Below are positions 24,023 through 36,740 of a stretch of 64,000 nucleotides of DNA, one piece after another (position 1 is the stretch's first letter; each line of letters starts with the position of its first letter). The notes beneath the pieces were generated by a model. It was not told where the DNA came from. It saw nothing but the letters and a program-made list of their open reading frames with translations, and made no database searches. The position numbers and the translations under genes are program-made. The DNA is from Enoplosus armatus (lineage: Eukaryota > Chordata > Actinopteri > Centrarchiformes > Enoplosidae), in NCBI RefSeq assembly GCF_043641665.1, contig NC_092194.1, positions 13,994,798 through 14,058,797 of the forward strand, written 5' to 3'.

Positions 24023-25774
24023 TAAGAATGACAGGCTGGTTATTGATTATAGAGGCAGAGAGAGGATGAGAGACAAAAAGAGAGCAGGCTTCAGAAGTAT
24101 AATAGAAACAATTGTGCAGACGATCTTTACATTCTCAGTGCAAGAACATCGCTGCGCCTAGAATGAACATATGATATATACACCTACCTTCAATTGTGCA
24201 AAATATACCTAGAATCCATGCACAATCAGCTGTCCCTAGAAAATCACTCTCATCTGTATCCGAAACCCTCAGTGATGACAGCCCGGCAAATGTGTTCATT
24301 CATTTGTACAGTCAAGGGGGACCTCCAGGTCTCCAGCTATTAAACTGCAGTCCTCCACCTCCCACTTTGATCATTCACTCTCATCAATAAACAGTCTGAT
24401 CTATCAGACACTTGTGCTGCACTGCATTGCCCGTGGTATCCCTGTGGGAGCTGAACTAATTTAGGAAAAACGATGTTGACTTAGACTCTGGGAGGCCATG
24501 CAAATTTTGTTGATGTATTTCCCTTAACAAGTTTATGGTCAATCACAGGTGATGCACCAAACACTGGGATTAATACACCCAGAGGGATTCTGAGGCATCC
24601 GTATTTTTATAAACAGCATCCTTGTGCTGCACTTTCAGTGTCCTTTTTTTTTATGCAACATATGCTACCTTGTTATCAAGTTACACACTATTCAGAGAAA
24701 ATCATTAGAAATGTTCATTGTGCCAAAGGAATTGTCCATTTAGGTAAGAGTAACCTTTTCTGCAGATGTTTGGGGAAGATAAAGAGTGGTGTTAGGCAGA
24801 CTCCACCTTCTTTCTCCTGCCTCTTCCTCCATCCTAAACCTCTGGCTGACACCAGCAACATACATAGGGAGGAGGAAGGAGGAGCAGGCAGCAGGATGTT
24901 TTCATCAGAATATGTCTCTTAACTCCACAGCCGGTGAGCGGTCTAATGATCTCACTTTAGACGGAGATGGGAATGTCGGGATTAATGGCATTCCAAGAGG
25001 AGGGCTGGAGCTCCAGGTTGTGTCCCCGGCACAGTTTGAGACTGGAGGGAAGAGTCAGACAGCAGGACTGGAAGAAATTATGAGATAAAGAGAATTGAAA
25101 GAGAGAGAGAGAGAGAAAGGTGAAGGAGGGGTGGTGTCAGAGAAAGAAACCACGGGGGAAAAGAAAAAAACGAAAAGTGGGTTGTTAATTTTCTGGATAG
25201 ATAGATCAGATGGAATGAAACCATGCGTCAGAATGAAGGCAGCTGCGCTTTTGGCAAAGACTCTCTGAGCGCACACATGCTCCTTATCCCCTCAGACACA
25301 ATATACATACACAGCACACAAGGAGCTAAAGGGATCTTCATGGACAGGTGAGGGTTAGCTTTAGTATTAGCTCTGTGCTGCAGGCCTGGATGAGCTCAGT
25401 CACTGATTTCTCCTTCATTCTTCCTCTCCGGGGCTTTAGCCAAGGGAGCAGAGTTTAGCAGGCCCTCAAGGCATGGAGCCATCTAAGCAGCACTAAGTCC
25501 TGGAACTGCTTCAGATTACCTGCTGTGTTCTTTGCCCATAGCACTGTGTGTCTGCGCTTGTGTGCTTGTGTGCACGCTGTATGTTTACTGCAGGTTTGCT
25601 ACAATTGATGTTATCAGATTACTTAGAACTGCACATGAATGCTGCACATCATGCACTTTATGGGTTTCCATTACTTTTAATACATCTGTAATCTTAGTTT
25701 AGCAGTGCAGCCCATATATTAACTTTTAGCACAGGTTAAAATGCTGGTGGCAGAAATCTTAGAGACGACTGTTG
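24023..25774. other. Gene-free stretch
   Basis: Contains a GA repeat (25101-25116). A 100-codon frame (24786-25088) crosses an acceptor-like CTCCACAG at 24923-24930, but no matching donor or domain is evident, so it is not called. The rest is AT-rich. Confidence 0.6.
25101..25116. repeat. (GA)8 microsatellite
   Basis: Sixteen nt of perfect GA inside a longer purine-rich patch. Confidence 0.93.
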
Positions 25775-25828
25775 CCCTAACCCTAACCTGGGTGAATGAA
25801 ACCAAAATGAGGTGAACTAACCCTTTAA
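25775..25828 (-). mobile_element. Possible relic end of the teleost foldback element
   Basis: GAACTAACCCTTTAA (25814-25828) is the exact reverse complement of the first 15 nt of the element starting at 43048. The inner sequence does not otherwise match that copy, so this may be a solo end or a related family with the same terminus. An internal CCCTAACCCTAACC (25775-25788) is only about two telomere-like units. Confidence 0.4.
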
Positions 25829-27010
25829 ATATATACCTTATAAGGAATTGGTATAAAATGGAAAATGATGCACAAGAATTGGCTTTCTCTGACATTTTAT
25901 AAAACAGTGGGATTTTTGTTCAGTGTTGCAGAGAGCAAGGCACAGTCCAGCCAGTCCTGGAACAAAAATAAACTGTTATCCTTGGAAGTGTCTTTACTGT
26001 ACTTAGTCACACACACATTTATCATTAGGTCATAAATCTTTGTGAGTGAAGGTTGTTAATGACTCCGAGAGACAGTCGTGGAAGTGCTCTGTGTCCTCCG
26101 TTAGACGGGTTGTGATTCTACTTGCAAAAGACAGAGCTGTGGCTGGGATAGTACTTTACCTGGCCCAGGACTCCCCTGGGCTCACTATAGTGGAACACTC
26201 TGCAGACTGGGGGCTCTGGCCTCATGCTGGGACTGTCTGCATCCAGCAGTTTATGGAGATACCGCATATAGACTGACACTGACAGTTTGATGTCTGCTCG
26301 CCGCCTCTTGTACCTTCCTGTTTGAGAGTGGAGCTATCTCTGTCTTTATTTGTTTAACTCTTTCCCTCTCTTTCTTTATCATTTTCTATTTCTGTCTGTT
26401 ATTTTTGTTTAAATAGAGACTTATGAGAAGGGTAGCGCTGGCTATGCACCTTTAGGCCATAGTGTGTTTCCTGGGTCTGTATGATTTCAGTCAGGAAACA
26501 CTCTAAACACCGGTGGGCAGAAATATCAATGTGTGGTGGAGTTGTTTAATATTTCCTTTCCTCTGTAGATATGGACATGAGGGAAATATCCATCTCCTGG
26601 GATCCTGACCCCATATGAACTATCTATATTCCAGACGGAACTCAAACAATGACGTTTGGACTGGGCAGGGAGGCTATTTGTAGTGCCGGGTCACTTCGAA
26701 GGGCATCAGCCCCAACCTTTCAGGGCCTCAGACCTCAGTCCATTTTTAGTGGTGAGTGCAGTGAAAATAAGCATCACCAGCAGTTTGTCTTTTTACTGCC
26801 TTGCATCATTTCCTGCCTCCCCCTCGCTTTTGATCACACTCTCTCCCATTCTGCTCAAACACATACTCATACGCAAACAAACTTGCACCATCCTCCGACT
26901 CCTCCGTCTTTCCTCTGTCCTTCTAGCCCTAATGAGTCTTTCAGCTGAGCGATGATAGGCTTGTATTTATTCTTCAGGCCGATTTTTAGGGAGTGCATCT
27001 CCACTCTCAG

Positions 27011-27055
27011 TGCCTGGGGCCCATGCCAGGGACAGATCAGCCCCAGCCCCAGGCA
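27011..27055. repeat. 10-bp perfect inverted repeat
   Basis: TGCCTGGGGC (27011-27020) and GCCCCAGGCA (27046-27055) are exact reverse complements, with a 25-nt GC-rich interval. The outer 'CA' pair adds partial extension. No associated mobile element is visible. Confidence 0.9.
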
Positions 27056-27511
27056 GTGAGAGGAATGGGGAAATAGTTTTTTTCGGCATCCACCTCCTCC
27101 CTGCCCAGTTTCTCTTTACAGTAAATATACACACTATACATAAGTATTACTTCATTCTCCCGCAGGCATTGTCACTACTTGAATTTTTTCCAGAACAATT
27201 TACCCTCAACATACAGTTAAGCACATACTCTAATACATGCACACGTCTAATCCTTTTAGCTCATAACACACTGACAATGGACTAACTCCAAGCAAAAGCC
27301 CGAGGCTACGACTTCCTACCTCCCAGCTCAGTAAACAAGGAAAAAACTGACAAAAAAAGAGACAACATCATATAAATGTTTCCGCCTGTCATGGAGTCAG
27401 GTTCAAGTGCCCCAGCAGTTGTTTACTTTTGCGTATAAACTTCAAAGTTATCAGCGAGTGGCTGTATGTTGTGGCGAGAGAACCACGACATGATGGAGAG
27501 CGCTGGGCTGT

Positions 27512-27521
27512 GGGGGGGGGG
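27512..27521. repeat. G10 homopolymer
   Basis: Ten consecutive G residues. Confidence 0.93.
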
Positions 27522-29489
27522 ACTGTGAGATAAATCTAACATGCCGCACATGAGCTCATTAATTCAACATTTCAGTCCATGTGGATGAGACAGGGAGGGC
27601 CTATCCAAACACTGTCCCTCCGCAGCGGGGTTCTGAGCACTCTGAAGCACTCTCTATTTACTGTAGGCCTGTGTTTGGGCTTGTGCCATGTAACACTTTG
27701 ACCCAGCGAGAGGAGATTGTTGAGACTTGTAAGGGAAACAGTGAGCTATTGTGAGTCTCAGCACAGCAGGATTTGGTCTTGGTGGGCTTTATCATTTTCT
27801 CAACTTACTGACACGTGTGATTTGTAGTCTCTCTAAATCTTTACATTGTTTTCCTGTGTGACCCTCCTCCATTATTTAACGTGTTACACTGTAAAACTAA
27901 TTTTTTTAATCCATTAATAAAATGTACATTTGGATTAAACAGAGCATTGTTTGTAAAACTTTTAATATCTCAAAGCACAAGTTATTTTTCAGCTGTTGCA
28001 TTTGGCGAAAAGTGTTTTTTTTTTTACTGCATAGAAAGTGAGAAGTAAAAGAAGTAAGTAAAAAAAAGCAAAGAAAACCTATACCAGGCCAGTCCACCCC
28101 TACCCTGCTGTCTTTTGCACACACGTCCATACCTCTGACTCAATACTTTAGATTCCACCATTGCTCCCAAACATCCCCTCGGTGTTGACATTAGATCTAC
28201 AGGATCAGTGTCTCCCCGGGGCAGATGGTCTTTGGGGAGGGGTAGCGCAGCTCCCTGGATGCCTGGATTTGTGCTGGAACATGCAGGACGAATCAGAGCA
28301 CCTGTGTTCATTTGGACATAGCTCTGCACATCACATGATCTGTCTGAGGCGGGACAGGGAATGGGGGGGGCGGTGCAGCTAGGGCACATTGAACTCATCC
28401 TGGCTGATCAGTGCCACCTCAAACTGACCTCGTGTCGACCAAGGAAAAGACTCATCCATCTCTACCTACACTTACCTCTGAGATGACATCCTCGACCGTA
28501 TTTGATGTTTTCTGTTAAATTTCTTGTCTGAAATTGTCAGTTAATTACTGACATTGTCTTCATTTTTTTGAATAAATGATTCCATGAAATGCAAAATGTC
28601 CTCACAGAATCTCAAGTAACTTTAAAGGGTTATTTATTTATACTAAATCTGGTAGTTTCTCATTCTAATTCTGCAGCACTCAAAACCTCTATTCTGTATA
28701 CCTGCCTATGCTTAATGTATTCAGAAGATATTAATTATAAATAATGCTTACTTCTTTGCTGGGGTTACAGTTCATAGAAGGTGAACAGGCACAACGTCAT
28801 AGCCCAGACATCTTTATAATGGTTTCATACGTCCATAGGACAAGCTTCAGGTCACAAGGCTTGATGATATCAGCCTTGCTACTCTTCCATCAGAGTGATA
28901 CCACATGCTGTAGCTGGTCCATAGGTCTGGGAAATATTATTTTGAGGCGAGGGCTCGTGTATACTCCAAAGTAGCACCATACGGTCCCAAAAAAAGGAGC
29001 ATAATGTGGAACAGAGGTGCAGCGTTGTGCTATCGTCCAGTGCATTAACCCCAATCAGTTTATGGACAGTATCCTGGAGAGAAAGAGGGGTAAGGGAAAC
29101 AAGGAAAAACAGTGTGGGGAACACATCTCTCTCTTTTTTTGTTGCCGCTCTGTTTTAACTTCTGATTTCTTATTTTATTTTTTAATTTACACTCTAATAT
29201 TTCTGGGGAGAATGATAAACATTTGAAGGAGTCAAACTTTTTGTCCTCTTTACCTTAATCAGACTTCTGTTTCCTTTGCATTACCTGGCTTTTCTCACCA
29301 CATCTTAATCATTCCTAAACCATTACATGTATTTGATACAACTGTTTAACTGTATAATTGTGTAAACCTTTCCTGTAAATCTGTAAGCCTTCATATTATG
29401 AATTGTCCCTACTATCCTAAGAAATCCAACACATTTAAAAAGTTACCCGTAAACGGCTTCAAAGTATGTCATACTTCAAAAATTAGATT

Positions 29490-29870
29490 AGCAAATTTTA
29501 ATTTTATTAGATCCCCTCAGCCACTCAAAGCCTTTAAAATCATCCGGTAGACGTGATGTGTGGTTGTCCTCTGCCTTGTTCATCCCTGCTGTCACAGTGG
29601 ATGACAGGTAAATGACCTCTGAAAGTGCAAATACTGTCACTCCACTGTCATAAATGCCCCTGTATTGCATGAAGCAACATGCATATTTATGATGTCGCAT
29701 AAACACTGCCCTTACGTCACACCAGCAGGCAAATGTGTGCCTCGCCATGCCACTCATCTCCCACCCTCCAGAGCCCCGATGGCACGGAGCACCAAATGAA
29801 GAGACGTCAAAGAGAATGCCAGCCTTTGTCAAACTCTGCATGGTGAATTCCATCAAGGCACAAACCAGAA
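29490..29870. promoter_or_regulatory. Candidate regulatory block with CRE/ATF-like motif
   Basis: Complex, non-repetitive sequence between AT-rich flanks, with a CRE/ATF-like TTACGTCA (29712-29719) and several ATAAA/TTTATG HOX-like cores around 29.65-29.71 kb. It also stays open for 122 codons on the minus strand, which may reflect base composition. Function is inferred only. Confidence 0.2.
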
Positions 29871-30701
29871 AAAATACCCTTTAATCTGCCCATGGGGGAA
29901 TTATTCCCAAACACTCAGTGATAGCATTGTGACCATTTCATCCTGTTTTGATTTGGAGGCTTCTGATGGGATCTAAAGTGCATGTTGAGGCAGTGGGGCC
30001 TTCTGCTGTGAGGTATCAGTCATCCTAACCTGTTAGAGGTGAGGGACTTTTATAAACTCTGATGATTAGTGGATGATGAGTCCAGACATGCTGCTGACTG
30101 ACAGGTTCACCGCCCTGCCAAAGCCTTAATCCAGGAGGAATGGCGGGAGGCGAGGCCTGGTATTAATCCTGTGAGTGTTAGCTTCATGACAACAGAAGCG
30201 CATAGTGTAGGCCTGTTGCTCTCTTACTTTCATACTCCTGCCAGTGAGGTGGGGTTGTTAATAACCAGGGATAAATTCTGGGATAAGCCTAAACAATTGA
30301 CCACAACTGGTGTGAAATCCTTTTTGGTCCCCTGTGAGGTGCTCTGACTCCTCCACCACACCTCGGCCCATCTTTCCTCTCAGTGGGGTGCCCTCATGAC
30401 ACCTCCGGTTTCCCCCGGCAAAGCAGCCAGACTTCCTGTATTTCTCAGCCATGGGATATTGCATACAGAATGTGCAGTTGCTGGCAGGGAAAAGGTCCAG
30501 TTGAAAAACCTGCAATAAATTCAAACAAATGTCTAACTGTTAATTGGTTTATGTTCTTTTTGTTTTCCTTTTGGCTACTGTAGTTTGTCTGATTTTACAT
30601 CCTATGTATCGGTTGGAAATGTTGAAGAAGAGCAAAGTAGATTTAACAAGGTGCAGAAGAAAATGTACTCTTTTTTTATTGGTCTCAAATACTCATGCAT
30701 G

Positions 30702-30733
30702 CACACACACACACGCGCACACACACACACACC
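30702..30733. repeat. (CA)n microsatellite
   Basis: CA repeat of 32 nt with a CGCG interruption. Confidence 0.95.
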
Positions 30734-32930
30734 ACAGTTCAACCAAAGCATTGGTGGCTCAGGAGTGATTAAAGCCAGTTTTACGAAAACCAGTGCTCTC
30801 TGACCTACGCCCTTCCTTAACGCTGCTGTCCTACCTTGAACGCTGGGTGAAACTCATTCAACCCCTTCCCACAGGTCAGCTAATAACGGAGACATTTGTG
30901 AAAGATGCTTCCCGAAAATTAATGTATTGAAAAATGTGTTTCCTCCCTCCCTCACATTTCACATAACCTCTACTGTTAATGGCGCTCTCATAGCAGACAA
31001 AGCTTGAACAACAGAACGGGCTGGAGTGAGGATCCACCTGTGCTGCTGGTAATGAAAAGACTAGCCAGAAAGTCTCATGACGAGGAGACGGCCCTGCCAA
31101 CATCCGATGCAGCTGGCTGTAGCTTCTCAAGGTCCACACCGAGAAAGTGAAACCCTTGCGGCAAACAGTATTAGATATTTAATACTTTATTCCTTCTCGA
31201 TATCCGTTAAAGTCACCCACAATCCCCAAAGTCAATCCCTGCAGACAACTGTGCGGGTCAATTTGTCAGTAATGTTGACTTTTGCACGCCACAGTGTCTT
31301 CTTGTGATGCAAGAACAGAAAATAAGTTTCAAAACATATCCCAGATGTAACTAACACAGCCACACAGAACTCATTGTACCACTTCTTTTAAAGCACCGCC
31401 TTAGCAGATGGGTATTTATCCTTGTAGGTGTGAGCTGATTGACAGGTGCTTTGGAATGTTGCGTGAAGCTGTTTCACAGTTCAGTGTCAAGGTTATGGTG
31501 CATCACACAAATCCGCGCTAATCGTAGCCCCTAGTAAGCTCCACCTGACAGTGAGGAACTCCGCTGACGATGAATTGTTGACATGTTTTCCAAAACCAGC
31601 ATGCCCAGCACATTATTTTCCCTTAAGCCTATTCACAGTAATGGGGAGTGCTGAAAGGATTTTGATTGTCTGCTAAAGTATTTAATGCACAGCAAATATT
31701 TTAGACACTGCTCATGGTGCGGAAACAATACATTCAATTTCCAGCATTCTTGGTTAATCAAGCGGAACAAAACAAACCAAGCCAGTGGGAAGAAAGGAGG
31801 GAAAAAAAATATTGGCCTTTTGGCGTGTGCGGAAGACCTGATTCTAAAGGAGCTGCTGCCATTATTTTACTCTCTTGTAAAAGCACACTGTGACAAGTAA
31901 GTATATGAATATTCACCTCATTCCATCTGGCTTGTAATAAATGAATGATAAGATCACAATAGGAGTCTTTCTTCAATGAAATTTAACAGCATTACTCTGA
32001 AATGAACTGTATGCCTCTGCCCTGCGGTGTTTAAAAGGATTACTGGAAAAACACAATATCGTCTTTGTCAGCACTTAAGGTCTATATAGCCGTGCCTCAG
32101 GATATCCCTTTCCCGAAAGGAAGGATTGCCCCATTTTATTTTATTATTTTTTTTCAAGTCTCACACTGCTCATCACATTAACACCTCAGCCACACTCCAA
32201 AGCAAAAAAACTCCCTCTTATAATGGGATTAGTCAGAGCAAAGTTGTTATTTTCTAATGTAGTGTAAAGTGCCACAGCCTTTAAGACAAGATCAAAATTG
32301 ACATTTTGTCTTTTCTGATCATGTGTAATGAGAGCAAAAAGGATGCGAAAAGACACATTCTGCTTATTTTTGCTTCAGCACAGATTTCAAATATTTGTTT
32401 TACTTCTACTTGACACAGTTATAGATTTCAACAGGACTGTGTGTGTTCCTTGCACTATCCTACTGTATCGTCTGACACCCGAGGCCCTTCACACACCCTT
32501 CCTCCTTGTCCCCTTCCAGATGTTCCCTTTTGACTTCCCCTCCATCTGCCATTCTCTCTCTCTCTGACAAAATCAATAGCAAGTCCATTTGCCATATCAT
32601 ACTGTAGCGTCTCCCCAAACTCCGGATGGTAATGATGCGATGATAACCCAGGGGTGAGGCGCGTAGGGGAGAATTTTAGACTGATCAATACAGCTGGTGT
32701 ACAGTATGACAAGGTTTGTATAAGGATGCATCCTTTTGCAATTTGCTGCCTACAATATCAGTAATTTTTCATATTTTTGATATTATCATAAACAAATAAA
32801 GGAATAAATTAGTGGCACAATTTCTTGGTATTGGAGGTTTAATATATGAAATATTTAGTTATGCTTGTGGTGATTTTTGTCCGTCATCATTAGCTGGTTT
32901 TAGGTCAGTTTATGGGTCACAGACTTGAAT

Positions 32931-32942
32931 CCCCCCCCCCCC
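32931..32942. repeat. C12 homopolymer
   Basis: Twelve consecutive C residues. Confidence 0.95.
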
Positions 32943-33589
32943 TGTCCCTGGACAGTAGCAGTGATATGAGCCACCATGACATCACTCCATTAATGTGCTC
33001 CTCAGCCGAAGAGAGCCAGAGAGTGGCCCTTCCTTGGGGGAGATTTCAGCAAGGGTCTTTTGCGTTATGAGCTGCTCCAGCAAACCCCCACTTAAAGCCA
33101 GCCTTCTGCTTCCTAAATATGGATTTAATACCCTCATTAATGATATATGACAGGAGAGATCAATGCAGACTGCGAGTTAGAGCCCTGGATCTGTGTGTTT
33201 GTGTGTGTGCGTGCGCTACTCCATGCATTGCCTTTAATGGGTACATGTTGTTGAACATCATAGAGACTGGACTGCCTCTGGATATGTTACACCTCATGGA
33301 AGAGTGGCTGGGAATAGCAGGCTGGGATGCCTTTGGAGGTCATAGCAGCTAATTCCAGGTTTATCATATAGGCTGAAACCCTTTTGCTCTGGGTAGCTGT
33401 TGTTCCAACCCCACTTATGAATGACTCCTGGTTTTTGCAGTCTTATTCACTTACTTTAAATAAAATGAGAGAGTTTAAGGATTCAGAGGATACCAGTCAT
33501 GACATATTGTCCTGTCAGGAAGTGAGAATAAAGGAGGGCAAAACCATTACAGTGACACTGTAGATATCAGCTGAAGGTAAAAATATTTA

Positions 33590-33800
33590 AGAAATATATC
33601 TATAAGTATGATATATTTATACATATTTTGATAAATCTATAAAAATATAGAATTATATTAAATGTTTTTGTCTTTCTGATATACTATAATATATATTAAT
33701 TATCAACATTATTACAGCATTAGAAAATAATATATTTATGTTTTTATGAAGAGTGGAGAATATTATAAACACATAATTTATTTAGATCATGGTATTGCTG
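33590..33800. other. AT-rich block
   Basis: About 210 nt composed mostly of A and T, with many ATATA, TTTATA and AATATA steps. It directly abuts the small inverted-repeat element at 33807. It may be a DNA-unwinding or matrix-attachment type stretch, or simply decayed insertion target sequence; nothing distinguishes these. Confidence 0.7.
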
Positions 33801-33963
33801 TACAGTGAAAACCATGTATCTCTAAAATGTCCTTGTGACAATGCATATTTCAGATTATTCGATGGGTTTTTAAATGGTTTATCTATTTAAGAAGTATGAA
33901 CATTTTCTCGACCCGTAAAGGAGCAAAATTATAAATCACCAAATCTGGAGATACATGGTTTTC
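33801..33963. mobile_element. Candidate small inverted-repeat (MITE-like) element
   Basis: GAAAACCATGTATCTC (33807-33822) and GAGATACATGGTTTTC (33948-33963) are perfect 16-bp inverted repeats at the ends of a 157-bp unit without coding capacity. A TA immediately precedes the CAGTGAAAAC terminus, as in Tc1/mariner-type insertion, but the right edge has diverged (TGTGG) so no target duplication can be shown. This fits a non-autonomous DNA transposon. A stand-alone inverted repeat remains possible. Confidence 0.6.
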
Positions 33964-36409
33964 TGTGGAAAGCAACGACTGGGTAAAGTGCTAATATGGT
34001 CTCCATGTTGCTTATTCTTGCAGCAGAGTCCTGTGTATATATGATGTATTGTGTTTACAGTGGGATATGCAGTTTAGAAATATTGTTGGCATTGCTGATA
34101 TTTGATTCTGCCTCTGTATACACAATACAGTTCAGTGTAGAGGCACACCGCCCGAGACATCCAAATAATCTTCAACGCCGGGATTGAATTTTGACAGTTT
34201 GCAGAGCATCAAGGTTACAGCCCAAGTTTTAAAAAGCAAAACTAAAGCACCATCTACTTGACCCTGTGACTCTCTCTTTGAAGAGAACCATAGCTGAGGT
34301 GATAGCATGTAATAAAGCCCCAAGATCAAAGTTTAGATTTGATTTGAACAGGGCCCAACAAGCCCATCCAACCAGCCATGGCAACCATTCAGCGCTTTAT
34401 TTTCTTATTAGATTGCTCTCCCAGAATTCCATTTTTATCCACATAGATCTGGCCAGTGAATCACCATTAAAGGGCCCATCAAGCTGTCAGGCCATCCGGA
34501 GTGCAGGTGCAGCGGGCCCACTCCACTGTAAACAAGCAGCACAGACCCCTGAATAATGGAAGCCCAGACTGTTTTATGTTGTTCAAGGGGACTTAAAGAG
34601 ATTCATCTCCTGCTGCTTTTCACCAAGTTTGCTTCTCAACTCCAGGCTGAGCCGCTGAACGTTACAGTCTCATATGAGGAGAGAGGGAGGGCTGGGGAGA
34701 AAAAAGGTTGGATGTGTAGGGGGAAAGGAGGGGGCTGGGAAGAAATGGAAATCTTTCCCTACATTCTCAAGACAATCACTATGAGCCTGTGCCAGAAAGC
34801 TTTGTTTCTGGAAAGGGGTCTAAATGGAGCATTTTATGCCTGGCTGAGCACTGACACTAAAAAGCTGAGACTTCTTCATATCTGACAGATTTTCTTTCAT
34901 TATCTTTTCTCCATAATTTCTTCAGTAGTTAGAGGGGCTGCAGTTCTTTGTAGAGCAGCGAAATGTCTGACTTAACTCTTCGAGACACCAGATAATTGCC
35001 CGCCGGTCCTTGTTCCCCCAAGGTCAGAGAGAGAGAATGGAAGTGCCCAAGAAAAACAAATGCAGACCATAGTGTAGTTGTCACACGCTCCACTAACACA
35101 TGTGAAGGCTGGCTCCTCTTTTGTTCTCAAATAAATTGCCCTGAAGAAGTGCTCACACATAAATGTGTCCCGCATAAACTGAAGTAAGAGAGGCGTTTTT
35201 CATGATTTGAGAAAATGGTCCTCAGAGTTTATCTTATGTCGTTGAGTTTGAGTGACATCACCCCTCCATTAGATTATTACACACCCAAGATGTGCAGTGT
35301 TTTCTAGAAATGGTCTGAAAGTTTTTTTCAAAGCCCAACATAGAAAGTGGTGCATGTTTACTTGTAGGAAAAAAAAAGGGAATTCAAAGTGTTACACTTT
35401 TTTTTTTTCCAAGCAAGAAACTGAGCTTGAACTGCCAAAATTTTTCTGAGGAAATCTGCCCATTACTATTCAATTGGAAAATGTGAGCTAGCAAATGTGT
35501 GCTAGATATAGCTCTGTGGGGTAGTTAGCACCTTAGTGTCCTGTCTTTGAGGGTGTCTGGTTGTCATTAGGGGTGATGGGCAACAGTGCAGGCAGGTGGG
35601 GCTCAGCGCTTTAGGTTCACTGACAGTTTTGCAAAACTGTAAAAGATATTATCCAAGGGGAATGAAAACAGCACTCAGCGGGTCTGTCAGGGAAGACAGA
35701 CAAGTTAAAACAGATGATGCACGTCCTGGTGACTGCCCCATCATTTTAGTGCCCTGCTACACGTGCAGCTGCAAAGAACCCTGGGTCGCCACATCTGGCC
35801 GGGCTTACCTCAAGGCTGAAGGCTGGGGCCTGGGGGGACAGTGGAGACTAAAGGAGGCCTGTCAGAACAGACCAAACAAAGGCTTGCTGGCTACCGACAG
35901 GCTAAACGCAGAGAGACATGGTTTCTGCTTCTGTTTTGTCCCCATCAGCCTTTCTAAATGACACCTCACAGAGAAGTGGATGGCTTTTATTTCAGTGTTT
36001 ACAATATGTGGCTAGCTTCTGTTTACGGGAGCTGAGGGTACTGATGTGATGATGCATCTGAGATACCCGAAGGGGAGCACGCAGTATACACAGCTTTCAC
36101 AGTTCAAGATGATGTAATAATTTGAAATATGTAACAGTAACTTTGTTTCATTGAGATAAGACTCATTTAAATACATGTCAAAGTAAACATTGTCTGACAC
36201 ATCGTCTTGAAATGGAACTGAAACAAACAGCTTACAACAGGATAATAATATATCAAAACATACTCAAAATCTTTTGAATTTCCTCAAGCTCTAATTGGCT
36301 GCACATAACTGTGATACTGGGGAGCGTTACACATCATTGAGATTACATAAACAGTAAATTTGTTAAAGGGTCTAGTCCATCAAACTGCTGGATTTTCCTC
36401 CTCACTCTA
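33964..36409. other. Gene-free stretch
   Basis: No gene supported. Complex sequence near 34.27-34.9 kb carries two abutting plus-strand frames of 96 and 109 codons, and 35.55-35.96 kb carries another of about 137 codons without an early ATG. None has a recognisable domain or paired splice sites. A9 (about 35369-35377) and T12 (about 35398-35409) runs occur. Confidence 0.55.
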
Positions 36410-36680
36410 TAGAGGTCCGGGCTTGTGGCCCCTGGCACTGAGGGCTTTAGAGGAGAAGAGGCCCAGGCCAGAGAGGGCGCAGGGCAACATGGGGTGACTG
36501 AAGGACACAGTGTGGGGTCACACTGGGGCTCTTCCTGCTCTGCATGTTGCATGCCCCAGTGCTCTGGAGGCCAGAGCCTGATTACTGCGCTGGGATCCAG
36601 CCGCAGAGCGTTTTCATTAGGGAGAGGGCCAAGATCATCCAGGAAGGTTCCGGCCCATTAATACATTTGAAACGGCGAAT
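36410..36680. promoter_or_regulatory. Candidate GC-rich conserved-type island
   Basis: A GC-rich non-repetitive island of about 270 bp in AT-rich surroundings, with a 7-bp hairpin CAGTGTG/CACACTG (36508-36525). It directly precedes the G-run repeats. No promoter elements or transcript start can be named. Function is inferred from composition only. Confidence 0.2.
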
Positions 36681-36740
36681 GAAAGGGGGGGCTGTGGGGG
36701 GGAGTTGAAAGGGGGGCTGTGGGTTATTTTGAAAGGGGAG
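36681..36740 (+). repeat. Tandem GAAAGGGG repeat with G-quadruplex motif
   Basis: GAAAGGGG recurs at 36681, 36707 and 36731, giving about 2.5 copies of a 24-26 bp unit. The plus strand has G7 (36685-36691), G7 (36696-36702), G6 (36711-36716) and GGG (36721-36723) with loops of 4, 8 and 4 nt, close to the standard intramolecular quadruplex rule. Confidence 0.85.

Larger units (their letters stand above)
25829..33589. other. Gene-free stretch
   Basis: No gene supported across this 7.8 kb. It contains a CA repeat (30702-30733), G10 (27512-27521), G8 (28363-28370), C12 (32931-32942) and a 10-bp inverted repeat (27011-27055). Non-repetitive, GC-richer blocks near 29.49-29.87, 30.1-30.2 and 33.0-33.35 kb look like candidate conserved non-coding elements. 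The 122-124 codon minus-strand frames at 28.0-28.4 and 29.5-29.9 kb show no domain. Confidence 0.55.

Noticed and set aside
25775..25788. Interstitial telomere repeat
   Set aside because: Only about two CCCTAA units; too short to claim, and it lies inside a probable transposon relic.
35551..35961. About 137-codon frame with several cysteines
   Set aside because: No early ATG, no consensus splice pair, no recognised family; chance length.
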